Positions 34,705 through 45,799 of a DNA stretch of 64,000 bases are shown in pieces (position 1 is the stretch's first letter; each line of letters starts with the position of its first letter). This DNA is from Acanthornis magna (taxonomy: Eukaryota > Chordata > Aves > Passeriformes > Acanthizidae): the NCBI GenBank assembly GCA_036785705.1, contig JAWUZG010000331.1, positions 372,001-436,000 of the forward strand, in the 5' to 3' direction. Below the pieces are notes generated by a model that saw nothing but the letters and a program-made list of their open reading frames with translations, was not told where the DNA came from and did not search any database. The position numbers and the translations under genes were made by a program.

Positions 34705-35632
34705 GGGGTGCACAGCCCCCGCCAGGGGATGACCCTGAGCCAGCGGCCTTTGTTTAGCTCCAAGCTGGGCTTGGGGCCGCAGCAGGAAGAGGCCGATGGG
34801 AAGCAGCTCCTGCAGGTGGGACAGTGCTTGGGCTCAGGGCAAGGTCCTGCCCTGCACACCTGGCTCAGGTGTGACACTGCCCCGCGAAGGGAGCGCGACA
34901 TTGCCATCCCCATGGCTCAGGGCTGGGAGCAGCACTTGGAGCACGGACATGGAAATCCTGGGAGCAAGTGGGAGCAGCCTGAGGCCGTGAATTATCCCCC
35001 AGCACCGCCTTTCCAGGCCAGCCCTCCATGTGAGAAATGCTCCTTAGGCCTGGGCCTTGAGCAACAGCCCCTGGGCTCAGCTCCTGTGCAGCTGATCACA
35101 AACACTGTCTGCTCCCAGGCACTGCTGCTGTCCAACGAGCTCCTGCTTGCTTTAGGAGCAGCCTTGGGAGCTGTTTTTCTTCCCTCAATGGCACAGCATG
35201 GCTGTTGTCACAGTGTCAAAGCAAGCTGTTGATGCCAAGTGCGGCCAGGATGAGCCATTGCTGTGCCTAAAGCCCATCTCTTGGGGCCCTATCAACAGCG
35301 GTGCCAAATGAGCCCTTGGAGCTGTCGTGGAGCAGCGACCTCCCTCTGAGTGGGGCCTCTCGGAGCTGGGAACTCTCCCGTTTGCTGCACTCGGGGCATC
35401 CCCGAACAACGAGGGTCCCTGGGCCGATCCCCCGCTCCTCGAGGCTCAGCCCTTCGCCCGCTGGGGAGATGCAAAAGCATCAGGAGTGAGCATTTCCCTT
35501 CCCTGGAGGGGAATTTCTGACAGGTCCCTGGCACTGACTCTTTGTGTCTGTGTGCACACACGTGTGCCTGTGCTCTGGGAAATGGGGGAGAAATTTTGCT
35601 CTTGGAGGTGTTGCAGTCCTTTTGATATCTAA
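34705..35632 (+). repeat. Distal tail of block M (copy B)
   Basis: Counterpart of 1-930. An ATG-started frame from 34,498 to 35,232 (244 codons) crosses it and ends in a hydrophobic segment (LLLALGAALGAVFL), but no family is recognised and the earlier copy has a stop. Confidence 0.6.
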
Positions 35633-35634
35633 GT

Positions 35635-36165
35635 TAGGCCTGTAAGTAAGGTTCAGACCAAAGGCATAATCTAAGTTAAATTCTGCTAAGGGCTGTTCTC
35701 ATGTTAAGTTGTTAAGTTTAATGTTAGTTACAACATAAGTTAAACACTGTTAAGTGTTATTCTTCTGTTAAATTGTAAAGTCATTGCTTATAAGGTAGGT
35801 TAAATACTGTTAAGTACTGTTCTTTTGCTAAATTTTTACGTTTAACGTATACACTAAGGTATAGGTTAAGTGCTGTAAAGTTTGAGGGCTGTTAAGCTTT
35901 TAGGCTGTATTCCTTTTATCCTTGCTCTCACTGTCCTTTTGTCACACACACCTAAACACACACACGCACACACACACAATGCCAGTTCTCAGTTCATTTC
36001 TGGTTTGATTGGTTATTGCTTTTTTCCCTTGGTGTGCCTGAACTGTCCAGTCATGAGTAGAGTTACTCTAGCCAAGGAACTTTGTTGTGCTGTTGCTTAA
36101 TATTAAACCTCATTTTCCTGGTCCCTTGCTGGGGATTTTTTAAGCACTCTCAACCCCTCGTTCGT
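35635..36165 (+). repeat. AT-rich 62-bp tandem repeat (copy B)
   Basis: Units begin near 35,690, 35,756 and 35,815. It also contains a short CA run (35,943-35,978). Counterpart of 935-1,440. Confidence 0.65.
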
Positions 36166-37130
36166 AAGAGGCTGAAGAAGCCCTGGCCCAGGCTCTCACC
36201 CTGGGGGACACGGGGACGCTGCTGGGGGGTCCCTGTCCCCCTCTCCCACCCCCCACAGCCCCATCCCCCCTGTCCCTGTGTCAGGCTCTGGGGGTCGATC
36301 TCGTGGAACATCCTCTGGGGGAGGCTGCGGCGCCGGGGGACAGGGGGGGACCTGGGGGGACAGGGGACCCTGCTGTGCACGAGCAGCATTGGACTTCTCT
36401 GGGGGGAGCTGTGAGGGGGGGCTGGGGCAGAGTGACCTCCCCAGTGACCTCACACAGCCCCTGTGATGTCACAGCCCACTCTGGGATGTCACCAGCAACT
36501 TTGTTAGATAACAAAACCTCCTTGTGATGTAATAAAGCTGCACTATGATGTCCCTGCCCAATCTGTGGAGTCAGAGCTTGCTCTGTGATGTCACAGCCTG
36601 CTTTGTGCTGTCACTCAGTGATGTCACACAGCTCACTCTGTGACCTCTCAGTCTGCTCTGTGATGTCACGCAGTCCCCTCTATGATGCCAGAGCTGCTCA
36701 TTGACCTCACAAAACCAACTCTGTGATATCATGGCCCAATCTGTGACATCACACAACCCACTCTGGGATGTCACCCAGCCCCTTTCTGACATCACAGCTG
36801 CTCTGGGACTCTGTGACACAGCCCCACAGGTGCCTATGGCTATGACACAGCCCCCTCTGGGCCATGGCACAGCCCCTGCAAATGCCGAGCACCTGGGAGC
36901 TCTGGCTGTGCCCTGCTGGTGTCCCTGAGCTGCCCTGGCAGTGGCCCAGCCCTGCTGGGCTGTGCACAGGAGCTGCTCCTGGGCAGAGCTGTCTCTCTGC
37001 AGCGCTGCCGCTTGCCAGGAGCTGCCTCTGTGCCAGGAGCCCGGCCCAGCTCAGCAGCACAGCCACAGCACAGGGACTTGAATGAGCCTCGCGGGGCTCT
37101 GGTGCTGTTTACACCAGACTCAGTCCCACA
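36165..37130 (+). repeat. Block M tail with 20-bp CRE-like array (copy B)
   Basis: The array is at about 36,430-36,835 with TGATGTCA-type cores; some units have decayed (TGATGTAATAAAG). Homology to the other copies ends near 37,130, where those at 2.6 and 11.4 kb continue toward ERVL pol. Confidence 0.7.
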
Positions 37131-37344
37131 ATGGGACATTTCCTGGTCAAATATAGACATAAAGTGTGGAAAACTGTCTGTCACTTGGGTTTTGGCCTCG
37201 AAGCTGCTGTGGTTTGCAGGGAGCTGCAGTGTGGCATGGCCCTGGCTGTGCCCGGGAGTGCTGGCCTGGGAGAAGGTGTTGGTGCCAGCTGGCCCAGGGA
37301 GCTGCAGCATGTGGGAAACGAATCTCTCCTGGTGTCCTGTCCAT

Positions 37345-38760
37345 GGGTGACGCTGTGGGGCTTCATGGAGCCAAGGAGACCATTGTGACACTGTGGGGCC
37401 CTTTGGAGCTGATACTGAAATTGGCCAGACAGAAACTTTCTAAGACAGTTTGAATATTAGAAAGCAGCCATTCTTTATTGCAGCGCTGGTCACTCAGAGG
37501 ACACTTCCTCAAGTCAAATGCCCTGAGCAATGGTTGAACACAGTTTTTCTCACACATGATGATATTTCTCACACACGCTGATATATAATGAACTAACATT
37601 CATTATTTCTCCCCACTTACTTCATGTATGGATATTCCTTTATTTTACATAACTGCGCCCCTTATCACAAGTCCTTCTGTGGTTCTTTGGGGTCTGTCTT
37701 CAACGTCTGGTGTCCTTTCCAGGTTGCTGTTCCTCAGCCCCTGCTTTTGAGTAAGGGCAGTATTGTTGTTTTGCAGAACTTGTGCTTTGTCAGCCTTGCA
37801 GAGCTGAGCTGGCATCCTGCTTCCATTTCACATGACTTCTGTTTGCCTAAGTTCCATCCTTTATCTATTCCTCCAAGGCTGTGCCCTTCTGTTCTCCTGT
37901 CCTTGATATGAGGAAATGTTGTTCTGTTCTACGGTCCTTGTCAAGTGAGTAAAATGCTGTTCTATTCTCCTGTCCTCATCATGTCCTGCTATTTCTTGAG
38001 ACTAAGTTCCTGATGGGAACCGGTCTCTCAATATCTGTATTTCATTTTATAGCGTAAGGCATTAAAACAGCTACAGCACTAAATCTTGATGCAAGCTAAA
38101 AGCACACAGTAATTATGATGTTGATGATTATAAACAGATGTTTTAACCAAGTTCGGCTCGGTACCCATGAAGGAAGTTTGGTTCAGATTTCTTCCAATCC
38201 CCAGGAGGTCCCATCTTGAGCTGTGCATGGTAAAAAGTTGTCAATAGTACTTGGGAAGGTCCCTTCCACTGTGGCTGGAGTGGAGCAGTTCCCCAGTCTT
38301 TCAAGCAGACCCAATCTCCTGTTGGAACTCGTGCCCTGTGTGTCCAATCCCCTCGGTCTGGAGATCTCCACTGCTCGCTGCAAGTCCTGTAAAGTTTTAC
38401 AAAGAGAAATGAGGTAATTATTCAAATCAACCCCTCCTTTCACGTGTGTGCTTCCTGGAATGTGGCACTTGGTGGGGTCGACCACAGAGCAGCTCACAGG
38501 GACTGATTTTGCTGGTGCCCCACAGCTGAGTTCTGCTTTGAAGTAGAGCAGCAGCTAAGGCTTGGCCCCGCGTCCAGGAGGTTTCCTGACGTGTTTTACC
38601 CAATTGCAATTGGACTGTGTAATTCATTGGCTCTACTTTGGCACCAAGGGCTGTGAGGAGACACCTTGTGCTGAGGCCCTGGGCCCTCCTGGCACAGCCC
38701 CAGCAAGGCTGGGCACTGTCACCCCCTTGTCCTGCCCTCAGCATCCCCACCCCACATCGC
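37345..38760 (-). mobile_element. ERV4: gammaretrovirus-like integrase end with LTR remnant
   Basis: Two overlapping minus frames. 38,427-38,750 contains the end of the integrase core (LGKTRQETSWTRGQALAAAL, then SPCELLCGRPHQ). 38,183-38,497 contains DLNNYLISLCKTLQDLQ and a C-terminal barrel-like stretch. A frameshift separates them. An AATAAAG on the minus strand near 37,474-37,480 suggests an LTR R region. Env is not found. The element lies between two tandem blocks. Confidence 0.65.
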
Positions 38761-38939
38761 AGTGCCCCCGGCAGAGCCCTGAGCAGGGCAGGAGGGACAG
38801 GATCTGCCTTCGCCGGGGCTGGGGCTCAGGCCTTGGCCTTTCTGCTGCCTCCAGCCAGCCCAGGCTGTGCTCAGCACCTGAGCTGCCTGCACAGAGCCTT
38901 GGCCTCCCTGCACTCCTGGCCTCAGGGATCTGCTGGAAT

Positions 38940-39400
38940 GAGTCCCTGGGGAGCCTTTGGCAGGAATGGCCCTGGGGGGCTCCTCAATGCTCCCAGGGAC
39001 TGCAGGTTTTTCTAAGGACTTTGGGTTTTGCTTTTGCCTTGGAGTCCCTGAGAGGTTTGTGCAATCCTGGCCTTCAATTATCTGCATGAATTAGTCTCTT
39101 GAGAGCTTTGCATTGACACTCAGAGGGGCTTATTAATGCTTTGAGATACTCAAGGTTTTTGAGGTACTTTGGATTTTCATTTCCACACTGAGTCTCTGGG
39201 AGGTTTGTGCAATCATGGCCTCCAGTTCTCTCCTCCAAGAAGTTCATGGGGAGCCTTTGTTGGGGATGGACCTCAGTGGGAGCCGTGAGTGCTTTGAGAC
39301 ACTTTGGGTTTTTCCTCTGACTTTGACCCCTGGAAAGGTTTGTGCAATCTCCTCTCAAGCCCTGAGGTTCAAGGGCTCAGCTCCAAATGCACCATGGGGC
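38940..39400. repeat. Three diverged tandem units of about 135-148 bp
   Basis: GAGGTTTGTGCAATC recurs at 39,052, 39,200 and 39,335 (last with AAGG), each preceded by ACTTTGGnTTTT. On the minus strand the units read as a peptide repeat with CTNL...NPKxLK, open over 94 codons at 39,074-39,358. No family recognised. Confidence 0.6.
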
Positions 39401-40040
39401 TCATTAGGATCAAACAAGTTCTAACAAACGATGGCTCTGCCTTGATTTCCCTCGGGTCTAGTACTGTTCATTATGAAGGTTTTTTTTAATAGTTATGGAG
39501 AAATATTTCAAAGACCTTCTAAGAAATCCACATTCCTATTTAAAGGGTGCATGTTTCCCTTTAGAGAAGAGGTGATTGCAGCATTCTGTGACTGACGTTG
39601 ATCCACGGTGTCTCCTGAGGAGGTCTGGCCTGGTCACAGAAGCTGTGCCTTGAGGTTTGACCCAGTGTGGACAGCCCTGCTCCACATTCCCCACCCCCAT
39701 CCTGTCTCCCCTCACTCACCTGGGACCTGCTTTGCTTGCAGAACTGCTGCACTCGGGCAAAGAGGAGTTTTCTTGGGGTTTTTGGAAGCAATCCAGAAAT
39801 CCTAAGTGTCCCCACTGAAAACAGACACCCTCCTCAAGTGTGAGCCAAGCCCAAGCTGCCACCAAGGAGGTTCCCCTTCCCCAGGGCAGAACCCTGCCAG
39901 GAATGTTTTAGACACACAGGAAGTTCTACAATAAACACAAATCCAGAGTTGGCTGAAGGCAGAATTAGACCAACTGCTGAAGGACAGAGAAGCTTTGAAC
40001 TCCTTGCAGCTGAAAGCAGGCAGTGAATTGTTGGGAGGTG
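39400..40040. other. Junction leading into second block K, no gene seen
   Basis: Block K homology starts near 39,845 (compare 17,460). The part before it is unique in the window. Confidence 0.45.
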
Positions 40041-40410
40041 TGTGAGTGAGCCAAGGGTGAGGGGAAGGGAAATGCAGAGAGGCCTGGCAGTGCTGCTGTG
40101 CAGACAGGCTGCTGGGAAGGGCACTGCAGCCCTGCCCTGGGCCAGCTGTGCTGGTGGATTCTCATGGCAGCCTGCACTGGCCATTGCCAGGGGCTGTAGC
40201 CATGGACACTGCGCTGAGCCCACGGCAGCAGCCATTGCTCAGGGCTGGTGGCAGTGCCCAGAGGCAGAGGGGATGCGGTGCTGGGGGCTTGTGCCATGGC
40301 CACCTGGCCTGTGCCGCGCTGGCTGGGCAGGTGCCGCGGAGCAGCAGCAAAGCCCAGGGCCAGGGCCAAAGGCCAGGTCAGCCACACAGAAAGGGTCAGT
40401 GCTGGGGACT

Positions 40411-40664
40411 GTTTCCATGGCAACCCTCACTGGGACACCAGCCCTGGGTCACCTGGCATGGCGCTTGCCATGGAAACCCCTGGCAGGGACTGATGCCAGG
40501 GACACTTGCACTGAGACCCTGCTGGGGTCGGGTGCCATGGCAACCACCACAGGGCCACAGTGGCACCGAGGTTGCCATGGCAAGCAGCACAGAGCCCCTT
40601 CCCACTCTCCAATGCCACCACAACCTGCAGGAGACACTTGGCTGAGGTTGGCTCCATGGCAAAC
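40411..40664. promoter_or_regulatory. Cluster of five RFX-type palindromes (copy 2)
   Basis: Sites at 40,411-40,425, 40,463-40,477, 40,532-40,545, 40,570-40,585 and 40,651-40,664, matching 18,013-18,266. The fourth, a perfect palindrome in copy 1, has one change here (GGTTGCCATGGCAAGC). The first, third and fifth are unchanged. Confidence 0.55.
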
Positions 40665-41095
40665 AACCTTGGCTGTGCTGTGCTGGGCATTGTCACGGTC
40701 ACAAAGGAGCTGTGCAGCCGTGGCGATGGCGCATGGCCATGGGCTGCTGCTCTGGGCTGGGCCAGAGGGAATTTCCTTGCCAGGCCTTCCTCTGGCGCTG
40801 TGCTTTGGGGCTGTGCTGAGCACAGCGTTGAGCACACACAGATGGTTTTGTTCTCACTCAGCTTGCACAGAGCCAAGGCCTTTCCTGCCCCTCGTCCGAA
40901 CATGCTGGGGAGGGGCTGGGGGTGCGCGGGAGCTTGGGAGGGGACACAGGGGGACAGGTGACTCCAAATGACATCCCAGACCATAGGACATCATGGTCAG
41001 TGTATACAGTGGGGGGAACAAAGAGGAAGGGGGGACATTTGGGGCGATGGTTTTTGTCTTCCCAGGGAACACTTAGGCAGGAGGGGGCCCTGTTT

Positions 41096-41770
41096 TGCCG
41101 TGGGCAGGGTCAGCACCAAAGACACAGACACCAACTGAAGGAACAGTGCAATTTATAGAATGCAAAACTGCAAAGAATTACAGAAGGAGAAGCTCAGCAA
41201 AGCACATGGTCATTAGCAAATTATCACAACAGGAGAAGCTCAGCAAGGCACCCAATCATTCCTACCACACATTGCCTATAATGATTTAGAAAGATCCATC
41301 ACCAGTTACCCTCAGACTTTACCATCACCCACACCCACACATCAGCTGGGGGAGCTGTCACAGCCAAGGACTGCAGAGCCACTCCCGGACACTGGGAATT
41401 CCTGCAGGTGTGTCCACCCACAGGTGAGGCTTCCAACCTGGCTGGGAGAGGGCCCAGCTTGGACAGTGCTGAATAAACAAACTGACAGCACTTCTAGTGC
41501 AGCAACATCTGGTTTCATTCTCCTCTTGCTTTCTCCCAAAGCCTGGCCACGGCTCAAGGAGGAACCAAGGGAGCTGACTTTGATCCTACACCCTCAAAAA
41601 AAGCCAGATGTGACCTTGCCCAGTTTTTAAATACAGAAAGGTACATCCAGGTTTCACCAGTGAACAGATACATAGATCATATTGCTAATAACACTTCATT
41701 AATGAGAGGATATAACCTTTGGCTGGAAGGTTCCTCTAGAGGTCAGCTTTGGCCCAGGGCCTGTTGTTCA
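41096..41770 (-). mobile_element. ERV3 (copy 2) 3' LTR
   Basis: Counterpart of 18,707-19,387 and direct repeat of 44,976-45,631. Confidence 0.75.
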
Positions 41771-42127
41771 GGCATTAGTACTTCAATAGGTCCTTTGACC
41801 TACAGATGAACTACAACCTTCATAACAATTCTTTCCATAACAGAGTCTTAGATTTAGGTATTAGGTGTAAAGGCATTGTCTCTTGCTCTTCAATTAAGTG
41901 CTGTTCAAGTTCATTACTCAGAGCTATAATTCACACGCTTTTTAAAACATGCCTAAATAGTTGGTATTCCCTGTTATTTATCAAATCCCTTTTTTCTTGA
42001 GACCGTGTCTCTTTTCATGAGATTGTGTCTCTTTTCAGACAAGTCTCAGTGCTCCATTTTTCAGCACAAAGTGTTACAACAACTCTGCCTTGGAATCATA
42101 GCACACCAAGTGCACACACTACAGTGA

Positions 42128-43115
42128 TTACAGTGACTGCCACAAATGCATTTTGCAGCACCCTCCAATTTGGCAGCCATGGAGCCAATCCCACCAGGAA
42201 AAATTCCCTTCTTTCTGCCACTCTTCTACTGCTCTTTCTATCGAGGGCATTCCTGACTGTTGCACTTCAAACCCATCACTGACACAAGTGCAACATTCCT
42301 GTCCTAGAAGAGCACAGGTTCCTCCCTGGACAGCAAGCAGATCATCTAAGGCCATGCAGTTCTGTAGAGCCCCCATTTGTGTTTGTTGGAGCCCACAGGA
42401 TGTGCTATTCAATATTTTAGCAGTATCATTTGCTACTTCTAATAATCGATTTAGCTCATTACTGTAAACTCCATAGGACAAGGCAATGCACATGGGGCAT
42501 AGGGTGAACCAGAACCTTTGGCTCTCTGAAACCAAAGGCACTCTTGGGGTGGAAAATGTTCCCTTGGCCCCAACTCTTCCCTGTGGCTGTTGCCAAAGTA
42601 CCCAAAACGGTGGCACTGCAGCTGAGAGTGGTGTAACACTGACCCTGAGCAGCTCCAGCACCCCAAGCTCTATTGACATTGGGAGTGATGTACAAGCACA
42701 GAAATCCTTTCGCACTGTGGCCTCTAACTGGAACAGGGTTTGGTTTCTCCTGAAGGCAAATCCTAGTGAATCCTGTAAAACTGATCAATGTATTCCTCTG
42801 TTCCACAGCACACTTTTCTTTAATTATCCCTTCACCGGCCCCATTACGAGTCAGAGCCCATTGAGAGAGTTCTGGCCACCCCATAGCGTGGGCCCTGCAA
42901 GGGAATCCCGTTCCACCCAACATTAGTTGAGAGCATAGCCAGCAATTAGTTACACTGAGTATTTTGGCTACTTCGATCTTTACATTTCCATAAGAATTTT
43001 CATGACTAATCCCTTGGTGAAACTCTAGAGGTGTTTCTGGTGAACAAAGATTCTGGTTGACTATCAAGATACAACTTACAGACACCAGCAGTACTTTAGT
43101 GACAAGGTTATTCAT
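42128..43115 (-). pseudogene. ERV3 copy 2 env remnant, longer frames
   Basis: Here the surface part is open for 218 codons (42,459-43,115; hydrophobic leader, CWLC motif) and the transmembrane part for 195 codons (42,128-42,715; ANDTAKIL, ALDDLLAVQGGTCALL, CX6CC). The two are in different frames that overlap, so one frameshift separates them. Several stops seen in copy 1 are absent. Confidence 0.8.
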
Positions 43116-43799
43116 TCTTTTTCCTCAATCTCATTTGGGTTAGGAAAAATAATTCCACTGTCCATGGAGCTGGCTCCTTTTTAATTCCCAAATAATGCCC
43201 CCAAGGTCCTTTGCTGTTCAGCTTTACCGCAGTGTCTGTGGCTAACAAGACTTGGTGGGGTCCTTTCCCCTTTGGCTGGAGAGGTGCCAGGTCCCAGTCC
43301 TTGAGGGGCACGCAGGCTCCTGCTTGGAATTCGTGTGGAAGGCACTCAGTGTCACATCAGTGCTCACATCGAGCCCCGTGGATCAGAGCATTTTCCCAAG
43401 GGACCATTTGGGCAAACAGGAGATTTGCTCTGGCAGGATTTGTAAAACAACATCCTATAACATCTACTTGTTCTCTCATTGAACACTTGGCTGCAGGGAC
43501 ATATTCCCATCATTCTTGCCCAGGTTTCAGGATTCAAACTGTGCTGTCTTTCCCCAGAGCCGTTCCTTCAGCTGGCTCGGGAGGGTCATTTGGCCTCTGG
43601 ACCCACACCTTGGCTCCATTGTTAGGACTGGTGGATCCAAACCCTTTATCTCCACAAGCAGTGGTGATTTGAGGTGGATCTCCTTTTATCACAATTGTTT
43701 TTAAAACTCCAATATCAATAATTGTCCTGCCCTGTCATGCGGTTGAATAATCCAATCTTGTTCACTATTGTTTAACAGAATTACTTGAATTTCTCCTCG

Positions 43800-44051
43800 C
43801 TAATCTGCATCAATTCCTCCTCCCATGACATGAACACCTTGCAAGGCCAAGCTCCAGTGAGCAGTTATCAACCCAAAGCGTCCTGGAGGAATCTGAATTC
43901 CTGTTTTGGTATTGATAACTCTCATTTGCTTCAGATTTATCCTAATTAATTCCAATGCATAAAGGTCCAGCCCTGCAGCCTCTGGGGTGGCCCTGCAAGG
44001 AGCCATCGCACCCAGAACACTTTCCCAGGAAGGCCAAGTCTCACTGTCCAT
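43800..44051 (-). pseudogene. ERV3 copy 2 dUTPase remnant
   Basis: Reads [12 protein letters not shown], then [13 protein letters not shown] and GGGIDAD; better kept than copy 1. The frame ends directly after IDAD. Confidence 0.8.
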
Positions 44052-44504
44052 GGTTGGATCTGCAAATTGGGTTCAGCCATGCACATCAAGGGTGTTTCCA
44101 TTTCCCCCGTGAGCCATTGTTAAGGAAATGGAGCACATCTGTGAGATGGGTTCTCCATTGGGACACGTTCCCATCTCATTTTCCAAGCAATCTTTGAACA
44201 ACCCCTTCATCCATTCAACCAATCCTGCAGCTTGTGGATAGTCTGGTACATGAAAAACCCAGCAGTCTTAATCCCTTTCTTTTCCACAGTAACAGACAAA
44301 GCATTCCACATCACACTATCAGCAAACCCTATAAAAATAGCCAATTTCATCCCTTCCTCCTGTAGTTATTGTAAACAATCTCACAATGTTTACCACTGGC
44401 ATTCAAAACCTGCCCAATCATTTTCTGTAGGGTGTTTGGAGTTACATTCTTGAGCAGCCAAAGCTAACAAATTAGTATTGTCAGTATTATTTCATGTTAT
44501 TAAT

Positions 44505-44575
44505 TTTTAATATTATATAAATATATATATTTCTCTACTATATTTATATATATATATAATTATATTATTAGTAGA
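44505..44575. repeat. TA-rich microsatellite
   Basis: Paralogous to 22,085-22,165, with different length and interruptions. Confidence 0.7.
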
Positions 44576-44975
44576 AGTAGTGCTATTATTTCACTTGAAC
44601 AAACAAATCTGAGCTCAGAATTAAAATCTTCTTCTGCCACTCCATGTGGGAGCGTTCCAACAACTCTTGTTCCGTCTGTTGGTGCTGTTTCCAAGATGCT
44701 GTTAACAAAATGCATCCTGGTCTTCCCAAACCCACAAATTCTTTTCCTTTTTAAACTACAATTTTTGGATGCATTTTAATACATCCAGCAGTTCAGCTGC
44801 TTTTAACCAACTTCCCCATTCCTCACACAGTGCTCCAACCTCAGCCCACTCCAGAGACAGCGAACCATAGGGAAGGTGTTCCCATCCTGGAATTTCAGAC
44901 GGGACTGATTCCTTACATTTACATTTAAAAAGTGACATTTTGTGGTGATTCAACCGGACTATGCCAATTTTGTTT

Positions 44976-45631
44976 TGCCACAGGGCAGGGTCAGCACCAA
45001 AGACACAGACACCAACTGAAGGGATCAGTGTAATTTCCTATAGTTCAAAGCAGCAAAGAATCGCAAAAGGAGAAGCTCAGCAATGCACCCAATCATTCCT
45101 ACCAAACATTGCCTATAATGATTTAGAAAGATCCATCACCAGTTACCCTCAGACTTTACCATCACCCACACCCACACATCAGCTGGGGGAGCTGTCACAG
45201 CCAAGGACTGCAGAGCCACTCCCGGACACTGGGAATTCCTGCAGGTGCCTCCACCCACAGGTGAGGCTTCCAACCTGGCTGGGAGAGGGCCCAGCTTGGA
45301 CAGTGCTGAATAAACAAACTGACAGCACTTCTAGTGCAGCAACATCTGGTTTCATTCTCCTCTTGCTTTCTCCCAAAGCCTGGCCAGGGCTCAAGGAGGA
45401 ACCAAGGGAGTTGACTTTGACCACACACCCCCAAACCAGGCCAGATGTTGGATTTTGTGGCCTTGTTCTGCTTCTAAATACAGAAAGGTCAATACATGAC
45501 TCACTAATGAGTGGATACATCTATCACAATGCTAATGATCATGCATATTTCGTTAATGAGCAGATACAAAGATGACCATTTGGTAGGAAGGTCCTTCAAG
45601 AGGTCACCTTTGGCTCGGGGCCTGTTGTTCA
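44976..45631 (-). mobile_element. ERV3 (copy 2) 5' LTR
   Basis: Counterpart of 22,567-23,221. Confidence 0.7.
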
Positions 45632-45689
45632 GGCCTCAGTCAGGCCTCTTGTTCAGGCCTTGGGGCTTCAGGGACGTGGTTTAGTGCTG

Positions 45690-45780
45690 GGCTGGACAGT
45701 GCTGGGTGAACGGCTGCACTTGATCAGCTCAGAGGTCTTTTCCAACTGAAAGGATTCTGTATTTCCAGGATTTTATCTGC
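45690..45780 (+). mobile_element. CR1 LINE 3' tail fragment
   Basis: Counterpart of 23,280-23,370. Confidence 0.6.
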
Positions 45781-45799
45781 TGCATTCAGCTAGCTCCAC

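Larger units (their letters stand above)
41096..45631 (-). mobile_element. ERV3 copy 2: decayed ERV, duplicated with block K
   Basis: Same content and order as 18,707-23,221, diverged by a few percent by eye. The gag-like start is at 44,756-44,953 (MNHHKMSLFKCKCKE). Because LTRs, internal deletion and flanks match copy 1, the pair arose by segmental duplication and not by two insertions. Confidence 0.8.

Noticed and set aside
34200..35000. MHC class II beta cytoplasmic exons after the transmembrane exon (APDPAPAAP region)
   Set aside because: A weak resemblance only; no consistent splice phase or stop was found, so it was not annotated.
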